In this document: positions 50,697-59,520 of the stretch, in pieces
Numbering within the stretch: the first letter of the stretch is position 1
Layout of the letters: each line of letters starts with the position of its first letter
NCBI GenBank assembly: GCA_035548675.1
Contig: DASZSJ010000142.1
Span: forward strand, 1 to 64,000
DNA: 64,000 bases
DNA from: VRUE01 sp035548675
GTDB taxonomy: Bacteria; Actinomycetota; Thermoleophilia; Solirubrobacterales; 70-9
Direction: 5' to 3'
The notes under the pieces: generated by a model
What the model saw: the letters and a program-made list of their open reading frames with translations, nothing else
Database searches by the model: none
Told to the model about the DNA's origin: nothing
Made by a program: the position numbers and the translations under genes

Positions 50697-51766
50697 GCAG
50701 GCGCGGAGGCCCAGCGTTCGGCGTTGGCCTCATAGATTTCGCGCAGGATCTGCTCGAGACCGCGCTTGGGGCGCCAGCCGCCGTACTGGGAGCCGAACTC
50801 ATCGAGGTCGCTGATCCACCAGCGATGATCGCCGATGCGGGCAGCGTCGCCCATCTCCCAGTCGAGCTTGCGCTCGGCGATCCGCTCGCAGAGCGCGATC
50901 GCCTCGAGCATCGAGCAGGCGTTCTCGCGGCCGCCGCCGATGTTGTAGACCGCAGCGGCCCTGGGCTCGGCGTGGAAGAGGAGGAAGGCGTCGACGAGGT
51001 CGGCGGCGTGCACGTTGTCGCGCACCTGCTTGCCCTCGTAGCCGAAGACGGTGTACCCCTCGCCGGTGACAGTGCACTTCATCAGGTAGGCGAGGAAGCC
51101 GTGCAGCTGGGCGCCGGCGTGGTTGGGGCCGGTCAGGCAGCCGCCGCGGAAGCAGACCGTCGGCATCTCGAAGTAGCGCCCGTACTCCTGCACCAGCAGG
51201 TCGGCAGCGGCCTTGGAGGCGCCGAAGAGCGAGTGCAGGGTGGAGTCGATCGACATCGAGGTGTCGATGCCAGGGAAGTAGGGGTGATCCTCAGGCAGCT
51301 CGAGCCGGGTCTCCAGCTCGACCAGGGGCAAGCGGTTTGGCGTGTCGCCGTAGACCTTGTTGGTTGAGGTGAAGATGAAGGTCGCCTCAGGGCAGTGCTG
51401 GCGGGTCGCCTCGAGCAGGTTGAGGGTGCCATTGGCGTTGATGCCGAAATCCGCCTGCGGGTCGCTTGCGGCCCAGTCGTGCGAGGGCTGAGCGGCGGTG
51501 TGGACTACAAGCTCGATCTCCTTGCCGGCCCCGGCGAAGACGCGCTCGATTCCCTCGGCGTCGCGGATGTCGAGGTCGACCGTGCGGAAGGCGTCGAGCT
51601 CGCGGTTGAGCCGCTCGGTCACCGAGGCGGTCGAGGCCTCCGGTCCAAAGAGCACGGCGCGGGTGTCGTTCTCGATCCCGATCACGTCGTAACCCGCCGC
51701 GACCAGGCGGGATGCGGACTCGGAGCCGATCAGCCCCCCGGATCCTGTGACTATCGCCTTCGGCAT
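50693..51766 (-). CDS. CDP-paratose 2-epimerase-like SDR
   Basis: A 357-residue extended SDR: VTGSGGLIGSESASRL (Rossmann), HTAAQPSHDWA, FTSTNKVYGDTPNRLP (the TNKVYGD motif of tyvelose epimerases), SIDSTLHSLFGASKAAAD (Tyr of YxxxK replaced by Phe in FGASK) and RGGCLTGPNHAGAQLHGFL. It probably epimerises or dehydrates an NDP-hexose in the surface-glycan pathway. ATG 51766 is chosen; the frame is open to 51844. It lies 19 bp after another epimerase gene. Confidence 0.85.
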   Translation of the reverse strand: MPKAIVTGSGGLIGSESASRLVAAGYDVIGIENDTRAVLFGPEASTASVTERLNRELDAFRTVDLDIRDAEGIERVFAGAGKEIELVVHTAAQPSHDWAASDPQADFGINANGTLNLLEATRQHCPEATFIFTSTNKVYGDTPNRLPLVELETRLELPEDHPYFPGIDTSMSIDSTLHSLFGASKAAADLLVQEYGRYFEMPTVCFRGGCLTGPNHAGAQLHGFLAYLMKCTVTGEGYTVFGYEGKQVRDNVHAADLVDAFLLFHAEPRAAAVYNIGGGRENACSMLEAIALCERIAERKLDWEMGDAARIGDHRWWISDLDEFGSQYGGWRPKRGLEQILREIYEANAERWASAPA

Positions 51767-51785
51767 GCTCTCTATTGCCCCCTTT

Positions 51786-52853
51786 TCATCGCTCGAAGCC
51801 AAGCGCCGCGCGCAGCTCATCCTCGTGCGCGGCCGACCAGTCAAGCAGGTCGGCGAGCACGTCGCGGGGCGTACGACGAGGCCGCCATGAGGTTAGTGAG
51901 TGCAGCCGACCGCAATCGCTGAGGTAGATCGGGACGTCCCCCGGACGGTTCTCCGGCTCGGTCGCGATCGGTACCTCGTTGCCGGTCAGCTCGCGGCAGA
52001 GGGCAGTCGTCTCCAGCAGCGAGAGGCTGCCCTCGCGACCGCCGCCGACGTTGGCGACGATGCCGCTCCAGCGAGCGGGATCGCCGAGCTGCTCCGCGAC
52101 CAGGTCCACCAGGTCCTCGACGTGGAGCAGGTCGCGCACCTGCTTGCCCGAACCGCCGTAGCCGATGTAGGAGAGGGGCCGGCCGAAGCGGTGGCTGAGC
52201 AGCCACCAGGAGAAGACCCCCTGGTCGACCTTGCCCATCTGCCAGGGTCCGGCGATCACCCCGCAGCGGTTGGTCACCGCGCGCAGGCCGAAGGCGTCGG
52301 CGTACTCCTCGATCAGGTGCTCGGCGGCGAGCTTGGTGGCGCCGTAGAGGGTGCGGGCGCCCGCCATTGGGAACCCCTCGGAGATGCCCGCCGGACCAGC
52401 CCCGGCGGCGGGCTGCGCGGTCGCCAGCTCGAAGCGCGTCTCGCCCTCTTCCAGCTCCAGCTCGAGCTGGGGGGCGACAGGATAGACCCGGCTGGTCGAG
52501 AGGAAGACGACGAACGCGCCCACTGCCCGCGCCCGCTCCAGGCAGTTGAAGGCGCCGACCAGGTTGGTCTGGACCGAGTAGGAGGCGTCGGCGAAGCCGG
52601 CCAGGACCGAGGGCTCGGCCGAGCACTCGACCATCGCCTCGAACTCGCCCGCCGCGAGCAGGTCAGCCGGCTCGCGCACGTCGCCGTGGACGAACTCGAT
52701 ACCGGCCTCGCGCAGCCGCGGCAGGTTCAGCTCCGAGCCGCGGCGCATCAGGTTGTCGAGGGCGACGATGTCCCAGTCCGGATGTCGTGAGGCCAGGCCG
52801 ACGGCGAGGTTGGCGCCGACGAAACCGGCGCCGCCGGTGATCAGAGTCCGCAC
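51786..52853 (-). CDS. NAD-dependent epimerase/dehydratase, paratose-epimerase-like
   Basis: A 355-residue extended SDR: RTLITGGAGFVGANLAVGL, ECSAEPSVLAG, FLSTSRVYPV, the catalytic YGATKLAAEHL, and NRCGVIAGPWQMGKVDQGVF, relating it to CDP-paratose 2-epimerases and to the following gene. GTG 52853 has TATAGT (minus strand, 52861-52866) 7 nt upstream, so the transcript is probably leaderless and starts this four-gene operon. Confidence 0.87.
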   Translation of the reverse strand: MRTLITGGAGFVGANLAVGLASRHPDWDIVALDNLMRRGSELNLPRLREAGIEFVHGDVREPADLLAAGEFEAMVECSAEPSVLAGFADASYSVQTNLVGAFNCLERARAVGAFVVFLSTSRVYPVAPQLELELEEGETRFELATAQPAAGAGPAGISEGFPMAGARTLYGATKLAAEHLIEEYADAFGLRAVTNRCGVIAGPWQMGKVDQGVFSWWLLSHRFGRPLSYIGYGGSGKQVRDLLHVEDLVDLVAEQLGDPARWSGIVANVGGGREGSLSLLETTALCRELTGNEVPIATEPENRPGDVPIYLSDCGRLHSLTSWRPRRTPRDVLADLLDWSAAHEDELRAALGFER

Positions 52854-52860
52854 GGGGCGC

Positions 52861-52870
52861 ACTATATGTT
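52861..52870. promoter_or_regulatory. Back-to-back leaderless promoters
   Basis: TATAGT (minus strand, 52861-52866) is 7 nt before the leftward GTG 52853. TATGTT (plus strand, 52865-52870) is 9 nt before the rightward GTG 52880. The two -10 boxes overlap by two bases, and the start codons are only 26 bp apart. Confidence 0.7.
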
Positions 52871-52879
52871 GCCTGCCCG

Positions 52880-54823
52880 GTGAGCGAAGAAGGCACCGCA
52901 CCGCAGGACGACCTCCCCCTCCGCGCGGTGCGCGAGTGGGCGGCGACGCATACCACGGGGCTCGCGGTGTCGGCTTACGGCCTGGTCGCGCTGGCCGCCG
53001 CGCTCACCGCGTTCTTCGCCCTCTTTAACCAGTTCGCCTTTTACGACGACGAGGGCACCCTGCTGATCGCGCTGAAGGCGTTTGCCGGCGGCCAGGTGCT
53101 CTACCGCGATATCTACGCTGCCTACGGGCCGTTCTTCTTCGATGTCTTCGGTGGCTTCTTTGCCCTTACCGGCATCGACGTGACCAACGACGCCAGCCGC
53201 ATCGTTGTCGGTGTGGTCTGGGTCATTTCGAGCGTTGGCTTCGGCGTCGCCGCGCAGCGCATCTGCGGCCGGCTCTTGCCGGGGGTCGCCAGCATGATCG
53301 TCGCCTTTGGGGCCCTCGGCGTGCTGGCGGCGGAGCCGATGCACCCGCAGGTGATGATCGCGCCGCTGTTGGCTGGCATGACCCTCGTGGTTGCATTCGG
53401 CCCGAACCGCAGGGTCGCTTGGGCCGGCGCCGCGACCGGGGCGATGCTCGGCTGTCTCATCCTCACCAAGGTCAACGTCGGTGGCTACGCGGCGATCGCC
53501 GCCGTTGCCGCCGCGGTCCTCAGCTGGGAGACGCTGCGTAGCCGTCGCTGGCTGCGCGCGCTCGCGATCGCCGGGCTCCTCGCCCTGCCCGTGGTCATCA
53601 TGTTTCCCGATCTGGACGAAGACTGGGTTCGCCAGCTGGCGGCGCTCGAGGTCCTCAGCCTGGCGGCGCTGATGATTGCCGCCCACGCGGCGCGGCCGGT
53701 CGCGGGGGAGTCGTCCGCGATCCTGCGCCGCTGGCTCTTGGCCGCACTTGCCGGCGGCGCCGCGACTCTGGTGGCGATCCTCGCCGTCTTGGTGCTGACC
53801 GGGCCGAGCATCTCCGAGGCCTACGACGGAATCGTCACCCAGGGGCTGAAGCTGCGCAGCGCCTTCATGATCCCGCTCGAAGTCCCGGTGGAAGTCGTCT
53901 ACTGGGGAATCGCCTCGGTCGCCGTCGTTGGGATTGCGGTCTGGCTACGCCGCACTGGCCGCGGGCTGTCAGCGCTCTGGTCCGGCCTGCTCCGCCTTGC
54001 CGCGGGGCTCGCGATCTGGCTCACCGTCGCCGCCGTCCCGCCTTTCCCGCTCGGCACGTCCGCCAACTTCGTCGCCCTGCCGATGGCGCTGGCCTGGGTG
54101 GCAGTCCTCGCCCCTGTCGGGAGCGCCGAGGATCCCTATCGCCGCTTCGCGCGCGTCTTCCTGCCGTTGCTGGCCGTCTGCCAGACGCTGCAGTCCTATC
54201 CCGTGGCTGGCAGTCAGGTCCGCATCGCCTCAGTCACCTTCGTCGCCGTTGGCGCCGTTTGCCTCGGTGACGGCATCGGCCAGCTGCGCGCCTGGAACGC
54301 GGCGGGCGGCTGGGACGCGCGCCGCTTCCAGGTCACGGGCACTGCCGCGGCGCTGGTGCTCGTCGCGCTTCTTGGTTACCACGCGATCCTCCTGCCGGCC
54401 AGGAGCGGTCGGGCCGCCTACCTCGGCAACCCGACCCTGCGCCTGCCGGGGGCGGAAATGATGCACGTCGCCGGAGCCAGGGAGTACATCCATCTCGTCG
54501 ACCTCATTCACAAGCACCGCTGCACGGCCTTCATTGGCTTTCCTAATGTCGACAGCCTCTACCTCTGGTCGGGGATCGAACCGCCGAAGCCGAACCCGCC
54601 CGGGGCCTGGCCGATCGTCCTGCCCCTCGATCAGCAGCAGCGCGTCGTCGAGGAGATGCGCGCCTCGCCGCGCCCCTGCGCGATGCGCAACGAAGGCCTC
54701 GCCCAGGGCGCTTGGCTGCACGGCACCCCGCCCGATGAAAGCGACCCGCTGGTCAACTACATCTTCAACGACTTCCGCAAGGTCGCCGCAGCCGGCGAAT
54801 ACGAATTCATGGTCGCCAAGTAG
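52880..54823 (+). CDS. Polytopic GT-C glycosyltransferase, ArnT/PMT-like
   Basis: A 647-residue membrane protein with a short cytoplasmic N-terminus, about eleven hydrophobic segments and a C-terminal extracytoplasmic part of about 150 residues. The first external loop carries FAFYDDEGTLLIALKAFAGG and LYRDIYAAYGPFFFDVFGG, matching the acidic catalytic motif and the Y-x-P-F loop of GT39/ArnT-like proteins. It should transfer a sugar from a polyprenyl phosphate onto a surface glycan or lipid. No Shine-Dalgarno. Confidence 0.82.
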   Translation: MSEEGTAPQDDLPLRAVREWAATHTTGLAVSAYGLVALAAALTAFFALFNQFAFYDDEGTLLIALKAFAGGQVLYRDIYAAYGPFFFDVFGGFFALTGIDVTNDASRIVVGVVWVISSVGFGVAAQRICGRLLPGVASMIVAFGALGVLAAEPMHPQVMIAPLLAGMTLVVAFGPNRRVAWAGAATGAMLGCLILTKVNVGGYAAIAAVAAAVLSWETLRSRRWLRALAIAGLLALPVVIMFPDLDEDWVRQLAALEVLSLAALMIAAHAARPVAGESSAILRRWLLAALAGGAATLVAILAVLVLTGPSISEAYDGIVTQGLKLRSAFMIPLEVPVEVVYWGIASVAVVGIAVWLRRTGRGLSALWSGLLRLAAGLAIWLTVAAVPPFPLGTSANFVALPMALAWVAVLAPVGSAEDPYRRFARVFLPLLAVCQTLQSYPVAGSQVRIASVTFVAVGAVCLGDGIGQLRAWNAAGGWDARRFQVTGTAAALVLVALLGYHAILLPARSGRAAYLGNPTLRLPGAEMMHVAGAREYIHLVDLIHKHRCTAFIGFPNVDSLYLWSGIEPPKPNPPGAWPIVLPLDQQQRVVEEMRASPRPCAMRNEGLAQGAWLHGTPPDESDPLVNYIFNDFRKVAAAGEYEFMVAK

Positions 54824-54834
54824 CGGGAAGGGGG

Positions 54835-54963
54835 CCGGACGAGGACCAGCGTGACGCCGACCGTGAGTAGTTGAAGCGCCAGCGTGCGGCTGGCCAGGAT
54901 CCCGACGCCGTGGGCTGCGGTTTCCGCCAGTGAAGTCGATTCAGGCCCGGGCCGGGGAGGCAC
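54835..54963 (-). pseudogene. Flippase N-terminal remnant
   Basis: The minus strand encodes SLAETAAHGVGILASRTLAL followed by QLLTVGVTLVLVR and then stops matching at the end of the convergent GT-C gene. This is the N-terminus of a polysaccharide flippase: 19 of 34 residues equal those of the complete flippase at 59517-61001. Only the first helix survives, so it is a deletion remnant. Confidence 0.75.
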
Positions 54964-55897
54964 GGAAAGAGTCCACGGTTCGCCGCAGGCCCTCGGTCAG
55001 GTCGATCTCGGCGCTGAACCCGATCTGCTCAGCGGCCCGGCTCACGTCGAGGTAACGGACCGGTTGACCGTCGGGGCGGGAGGTGTCCCAAACTGTCTCC
55101 CCTTCGAACCCGGCAGCGGACGAGACCATCTCGGCCAGGTCGCGGATCTTCGTCTCGACGCCGGTGCCGACGTTGAAGGGGTCGGAATCCTTGGCGTGCT
55201 CGGCGGCGAGGATCAGCGCTCTGGCGGCGTCATCGACGTAGAGGAACTCGCGCGAAGGCTCGCCGGTCCCCCACAGCGCCACCTCGGGCTGGTCCTCCTC
55301 GGCCGCGGTCACGTACTTGTTGACCATCGCCGCGATCACGTGCGAGTCCTCGAGGTCGAAGTTGTCGTCGGGGCCGTAGAGGTTGGCGATCACCGGCACG
55401 CAGGAGTCGAGTCCGTACTGGCGGCGGTAGGCGTCGGAGAGCACGATCAGCATCTTCTTGGCGAGGCCGTAGGGTGCGTTTGACTCCTCGGGGTAGCCGC
55501 TCCAGAGGTCGTCCTCCTTAAAGGGGACCGGGGTGAACTTGGGATAGGCGCAGACCGAGCAAGCCGCGACCAGCTTGCCGACTCCGAGCTCGCGGCAAGC
55601 CTCGAAGACGTTGAGGCCCATCGCCATGTTGTCGCGGGCGAGCGGACCCGGGTTGCGCCGGTTGTAGCCGATGCCACCAACGTTGGCCGCCAGGTGCAGG
55701 ACCACCTCGGCGCCGCTCAGCGCCTCGTGGCAGGCGGCGGGGTCGGTGAGGTCGCGCTCGGCCGAGCGCGGCACCCGCACCTCGGCGCCAAGCTCCTCCA
55801 GCATCCGCACCGTCGGCTTGCCGAGGAAACCGGCGCCGCCGGTGACGACCACGGCCTTGCCCTGCCAGAAAGCGCCGCTGGGGGCTCCCCCGGCCAC
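54941..55897 (-). CDS. fcl: GDP-L-fucose synthase-like epimerase/reductase
   Basis: A 318-residue SDR: VVVTGGAGFLGKPTVRML, HLAANVGGIGYNRRNP (the GGI segment of Fcl/GER1), the active-site CSVCAYPKFTPVPF, then YGLAKKML and ANLYGPDDNFD. It converts GDP-4-keto-6-deoxymannose to a GDP-6-deoxyhexose such as GDP-L-fucose. The GTG start lies one base after the gmd stop, so the two form the usual pair. Confidence 0.87.
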   Translation of the reverse strand: MAGGAPSGAFWQGKAVVVTGGAGFLGKPTVRMLEELGAEVRVPRSAERDLTDPAACHEALSGAEVVLHLAANVGGIGYNRRNPGPLARDNMAMGLNVFEACRELGVGKLVAACSVCAYPKFTPVPFKEDDLWSGYPEESNAPYGLAKKMLIVLSDAYRRQYGLDSCVPVIANLYGPDDNFDLEDSHVIAAMVNKYVTAAEEDQPEVALWGTGEPSREFLYVDDAARALILAAEHAKDSDPFNVGTGVETKIRDLAEMVSSAAGFEGETVWDTSRPDGQPVRYLDVSRAAEQIGFSAEIDLTEGLRRTVDSFRASPARA

Positions 55898-55898
55898 C

Positions 55899-56912
55899 TC
55901 AAGTGACCTTTCCGGAGAGCTTGTCGTCGAGTTCGGCGATGTCGGCGTCGACCATCAGCTCGACCAGCTCGCGGAAGCGCACCTTTGGCTCCCAGCCGAG
56001 CTTCTCGCGCGCCTTGCTCGGGTCGCCCAGCAGCGAATCGACCTCGGACGGACGGAAGTAGCGGGGGTCGATCTCGACGTGCTCGTCGGGGTCGAGGCCG
56101 GCGTGGGCGAAGGCGACCTCGAGCGCCTCGCGCACCGAGTGCTTCTCGCCGGTGGCGACGACGTAGTCGTCCGGCTCGTCCGCCTGCAGCATCATCCACA
56201 TCGCCTCGACGAAATCGGGCGCGTAGCCCCAGTCCCGCTCGGCGTCGAGGTTCCCCATGTAGAGCTTGTCCTGCAGGCCGGCCTTGATCCGCGCTACCGC
56301 GCGGGTGATCTTGCGGGTGACGAAGGTCTCGCCGCGGCGTGGCGACTCGTGGTTGAAGAGGATGCCGTTGACGGCGAACATTCCGTAGGCCTCGCGGTAG
56401 TTGACCGTCGCCCAGTAGGCGGCGACCTTGGCGACTGCATAGGGACTGCGCGGGTGGAAGGGGGTCTCCTCGTCTTGCGGCGGCGGCGAGGCGCCGAACA
56501 TCTCCGAGGAGGACGCTTGGTAGAAGCGTGCCTGCACCTCGGACTCGCGGATCGCCTCGAGCAGGCGCAGCGTTCCCGCGCCGGTCACGTCGAAGGTGTA
56601 CTCGGGGATGTCGAAGGAGACGCGGACGTGGCTCTGCGCACCCAGGTGGTAGATCTCGTCCGGCTGCAGCTTGTAGAGCAGACGTGTGAGGGAGACCGGG
56701 TCGCTGAGGTCGCCGTAGTGGGCGAAGAGCTTGGCGTCGGGATCGTGGGGATCGCGGTAGAGGTGGTCGATTCGCCCCGTGTTGAAGCTCGAGGAGCGGC
56801 GGATGATGCCGTGCACCTCGTAGCCCTTGGCGAGCAGCAGGTCGGCCAGGTAGGAGCCGTCCTGGCCGGTCAGGCCGGTGATCAGGGCGCGCTTGTTCGA
56901 CTCGGCGACCAT
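55899..56912 (-). CDS. gmd: GDP-mannose 4,6-dehydratase
   Basis: A 337-residue Gmd: ALITGLTGQDGSYLADLLL, HGIIRRSSSFNTGRIDHL, YHLGAQSHVRVSFD, the catalytic SSSEMFGASPPPQDE and SPYAVAKVAAYW, then NGILFNHESPRRGETFVTRK and RDWGYAPDFVEAMW. It makes GDP-4-keto-6-deoxy-D-mannose from GDP-mannose for the downstream Fcl. Confidence 0.96.
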   Translation of the reverse strand: MVAESNKRALITGLTGQDGSYLADLLLAKGYEVHGIIRRSSSFNTGRIDHLYRDPHDPDAKLFAHYGDLSDPVSLTRLLYKLQPDEIYHLGAQSHVRVSFDIPEYTFDVTGAGTLRLLEAIRESEVQARFYQASSSEMFGASPPPQDEETPFHPRSPYAVAKVAAYWATVNYREAYGMFAVNGILFNHESPRRGETFVTRKITRAVARIKAGLQDKLYMGNLDAERDWGYAPDFVEAMWMMLQADEPDDYVVATGEKHSVREALEVAFAHAGLDPDEHVEIDPRYFRPSEVDSLLGDPSKAREKLGWEPKVRFRELVELMVDADIAELDDKLSGKVT

Positions 56913-56928
56913 TTCTAGGCTGATCCTT

Positions 56929-57651
56929 TCAGACCGCCTGGAAGAGGCCGTTCAGCTGCAGCAGCTCGCCGCTCGCGGGGTCGACGAACTCCGGCTCCAG
57001 GTGCGTCGGCTTGAAGCTGTGCCGGCGCATCAGCTCGATCATCTCGCCGGCCAGCAGCTGGCCCTCATAGAGCGGCGTCAGCGATAGCTCCAGCTCGACC
57101 GCGCGGCAACCGGCGAGGACGCCGGTGCCGCCCTTGACGACTTCGTGCTCGAAGCCCTGGGTGTCGACCTTGAGGTAGGCGTGGCGGCGCGAGCGGTCGA
57201 AGTCCTCCAGCTCCTCGTCGAGGCTCACCACCTGGATTTGCTCCGAGCGCTCGTAGCGCGAGTCGCCGACTGCCTGTTCGTGGGCCTCCTTCATCGCTAG
57301 CAAGGAGCTGCTGAAGCCGTCGTTGCCCGAGACATTGATCGTCGCCGTCCCCGCCACGCTGCCGGCGGCACGGTTGCGGCACTTCCAGGCGGCGTCACCC
57401 CCAGCGGCAGCGGAAAGCCGTTCGAACTGGCTGCGCACTGGCTCGAAGGAGACGATCGGCCCGCGGTAGCCCGCCTTGCGCAGGCTGCCGCCGTACTCGC
57501 CGGCGTGGGCGCCGACGTCGATCACCAGGTCGACGTCAGGGCGTGCCAGGATCGTCGCCCGCGCTCCCGCCAGGGTGTTGCGGTGCCTGCCGACGTGGAG
57601 GTCGAGCCGCCGCAGGAGACGCTTCAGTCGCTCCGTTGCTTCGCCGGCCAT
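56929..57651 (-). CDS. FkbM-family methyltransferase
   Basis: A 240-residue SAM-dependent O-methyltransferase: LVIDVGAHAGEYGGSLRKAG (motif I), PIVSFEPVRSQFERL, VSLDEEL and YLKVDTQGFEHEVVKGG. It probably caps or decorates a sugar of the surface polymer. It overlaps the stop of the upstream GT2 gene by one base. Confidence 0.9.
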   Translation of the reverse strand: MAGEATERLKRLLRRLDLHVGRHRNTLAGARATILARPDVDLVIDVGAHAGEYGGSLRKAGYRGPIVSFEPVRSQFERLSAAAGGDAAWKCRNRAAGSVAGTATINVSGNDGFSSSLLAMKEAHEQAVGDSRYERSEQIQVVSLDEELEDFDRSRRHAYLKVDTQGFEHEVVKGGTGVLAGCRAVELELSLTPLYEGQLLAGEMIELMRRHSFKPTHLEPEFVDPASGELLQLNGLFQAV

Positions 57652-58574
57652 CAGAAGCGATCCAGGGAGCGCTTGATGGTGTGCATCAGGCGGGGGAAGA
57701 GGCGGGTGAGCCAGAAGGAGATCCGGTGCCGCTCGAAGACCGAGGGCATGAAGCGCAGCCCCCTCGTCGCCGCCGCCGAGGCGTCTCGGTAGCGTCGCTC
57801 GCTCAGCGCCTTCTCTATCTCTTCGGAGATCTCGTAGCGGCCGGCAAGCGCCAGGGCCGCCCCCGCCTGCTGGAACATGCCGTGCTTGAGGTAGATCCGG
57901 TGGCGCTCGAGGACGATGTCCCGCAGCGGCGTATCGCCGCTCTTACTGCCGTCGAAGATCTCCAATAGCGCCAGCGATCGATCGATGTAGCGCGAGTCGA
58001 CGCCGGCCCGCAGCAGTCGGATCGAGTAGTCGAGGTCCATCTCCATCCGGCAGTCCTCATCGAGCTCGCCGACCTTCTCCAGCGCCCAGCGGGCGAACAT
58101 CGTGCCGGGGGCGATCAGGCCGACGTTGTTGAAGTCGAGCGCGGCCAGGCTCGCCTTCTGCGGCGGCCGCAGTACATCGCGGTGGCCGCGTCGGTCGCGG
58201 TCGAGATTGCCGTAGACCCAGCCGATCCCAGGAGTCTGCTGGAAGAGGGAAACGGCTGCCGCGACCGAGTCTGGGTAAAGCACGTCATCGGCGTTGAGCC
58301 AGACGATCAGCTCCCCCTTCGACTGTTTGAAGAAAGCCTTGTTCATCGCATCGCACTGGCCGCGGTCAGGCTCGGAGATCCAGTGGATCCGGTCATGTTC
58401 CTTGAGCACGTCGATGGTCCCATTGGTCGAGCCGCCGTCGACGACTACGTGCTCGATCGGTTCATACGACTGCGCTTCGACGCTCTCGATGCAGCGCACG
58501 AGCTTGTCGAGGGGCGGGTCGAAGGCCGCGGTGGCGATCGAAACCAAGGGGCGGTCGGGGAGCTGCTGCGTCAC
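57651..58574 (-). CDS. GT2 glycosyltransferase (WcaA-like)
   Basis: A 307-residue GT-A enzyme: VSIATAAFDPPLDKLVRCIE, VVVDGGSTNGTIDVL, WISEPDRGQCDAMNKAF and the DxD-type WLNADDVLYPD. Typical of inverting transferases of exopolysaccharide clusters; donor unknown. 13 bp separate it from the preceding transferase gene. Confidence 0.9.
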   Translation of the reverse strand: MTQQLPDRPLVSIATAAFDPPLDKLVRCIESVEAQSYEPIEHVVVDGGSTNGTIDVLKEHDRIHWISEPDRGQCDAMNKAFFKQSKGELIVWLNADDVLYPDSVAAAVSLFQQTPGIGWVYGNLDRDRRGHRDVLRPPQKASLAALDFNNVGLIAPGTMFARWALEKVGELDEDCRMEMDLDYSIRLLRAGVDSRYIDRSLALLEIFDGSKSGDTPLRDIVLERHRIYLKHGMFQQAGAALALAGRYEISEEIEKALSERRYRDASAAATRGLRFMPSVFERHRISFWLTRLFPRLMHTIKRSLDRF

Positions 58575-58587
58575 GCTGCAAATCCTT

Positions 58588-59520
58588 TCAGGCGCTGTGG
58601 CCGCTCTTGCGCAGCGCCAGCGCCCGGCCCAGGCTCAGTCGTTGCGCCGCGTCAGGCGGAAGGTCTCGGGAGGGCAGGCCCTTGCCGGCGCGCCAGCCCT
58701 CTATCCTGCCGCGCGCACCGGCGAGCGTGCGCGATCGCAGCAGCTGTCCGGCGCAGACCGTCGCCTCTCTGGCCAGCGCCTGGGCCGCCAGGGAGGGCCG
58801 TGCGGTTATGCCGTAGCGCCGCATCAGGTAGCCCCGGCTCCAGCCTGTCATCGCGTGCTTGCCGGCGGAGCCGGCGCCGAGCGTAAGTGAGTAGCCGTGC
58901 ACCGCTCGCGCCGCCGGCGCCAGTGCGCAGCGAGCACCCTCGCCGCGCATCCGCAGCGCGAGGTCGACGTCCTCGTAATAGAGGAAGATGCGTTCGTCGA
59001 AGCCGCCCGCCGCTTCAAACGCTTCGCGGCTATAGAGAGCCGCTCCACCGGTCGGGCCAAGCGGTGGCCCGACCTGGGCAAGGCGCTCGATGGGTTCGCC
59101 GCAGAGGTAGTCGAAGGCCATCAGGGTCTGATCGATCACGACCCCGGCTGAGTCGATCCGGGTCGGGTCGCGTTCGCTGAGCAGGACGGCGGCGACCAGC
59201 TCGGCCTCCGCGGCTCCGGCGAGTAGGCACTCGATCAACTGTGGCTCGGCGGTGGCGTCATCGTTGAGCAGCACGATCGCCCCTTCACCGACCTCGCGGA
59301 TCGCTCGGTTCAGCGCCTTGCCGAAGCCGAGGTTGCAGCCGAAGCCGATCCGCGTTACCTGCGGGAAGCGCTCGCCCAGCATCGCCGCGCTGCCCTCGCC
59401 CTCGCCGTTGTCGGCGACCACCACATGGGGCGCCACCGTTTGCGCCGCCAGCGACTCGAGGCAGCGTTCGAGCTTCTCGCCGCCAGTCAGGGTGGGGATG
59501 TAAACGGTCGCGGTGCTCAT
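58588..59520 (-). CDS. GT2 glycosyltransferase, rhamnosyltransferase-like
   Basis: A 310-residue GT2: VYIPTLTGGEKLERCLESL, VVADNGEGEGS, CNLGFGKALNRAIRE, VLLNDDATAEP and IFLYYEDVDLALRMRGEG, the latter pattern being common in WbbL/RfbN-type rhamnosyltransferases. The ATG overlaps the flippase stop by 4 bp (ATGA at 59517-59520). Confidence 0.9.
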   Translation of the reverse strand: MSTATVYIPTLTGGEKLERCLESLAAQTVAPHVVVADNGEGEGSAAMLGERFPQVTRIGFGCNLGFGKALNRAIREVGEGAIVLLNDDATAEPQLIECLLAGAAEAELVAAVLLSERDPTRIDSAGVVIDQTLMAFDYLCGEPIERLAQVGPPLGPTGGAALYSREAFEAAGGFDERIFLYYEDVDLALRMRGEGARCALAPAARAVHGYSLTLGAGSAGKHAMTGWSRGYLMRRYGITARPSLAAQALAREATVCAGQLLRSRTLAGARGRIEGWRAGKGLPSRDLPPDAAQRLSLGRALALRKSGHSA

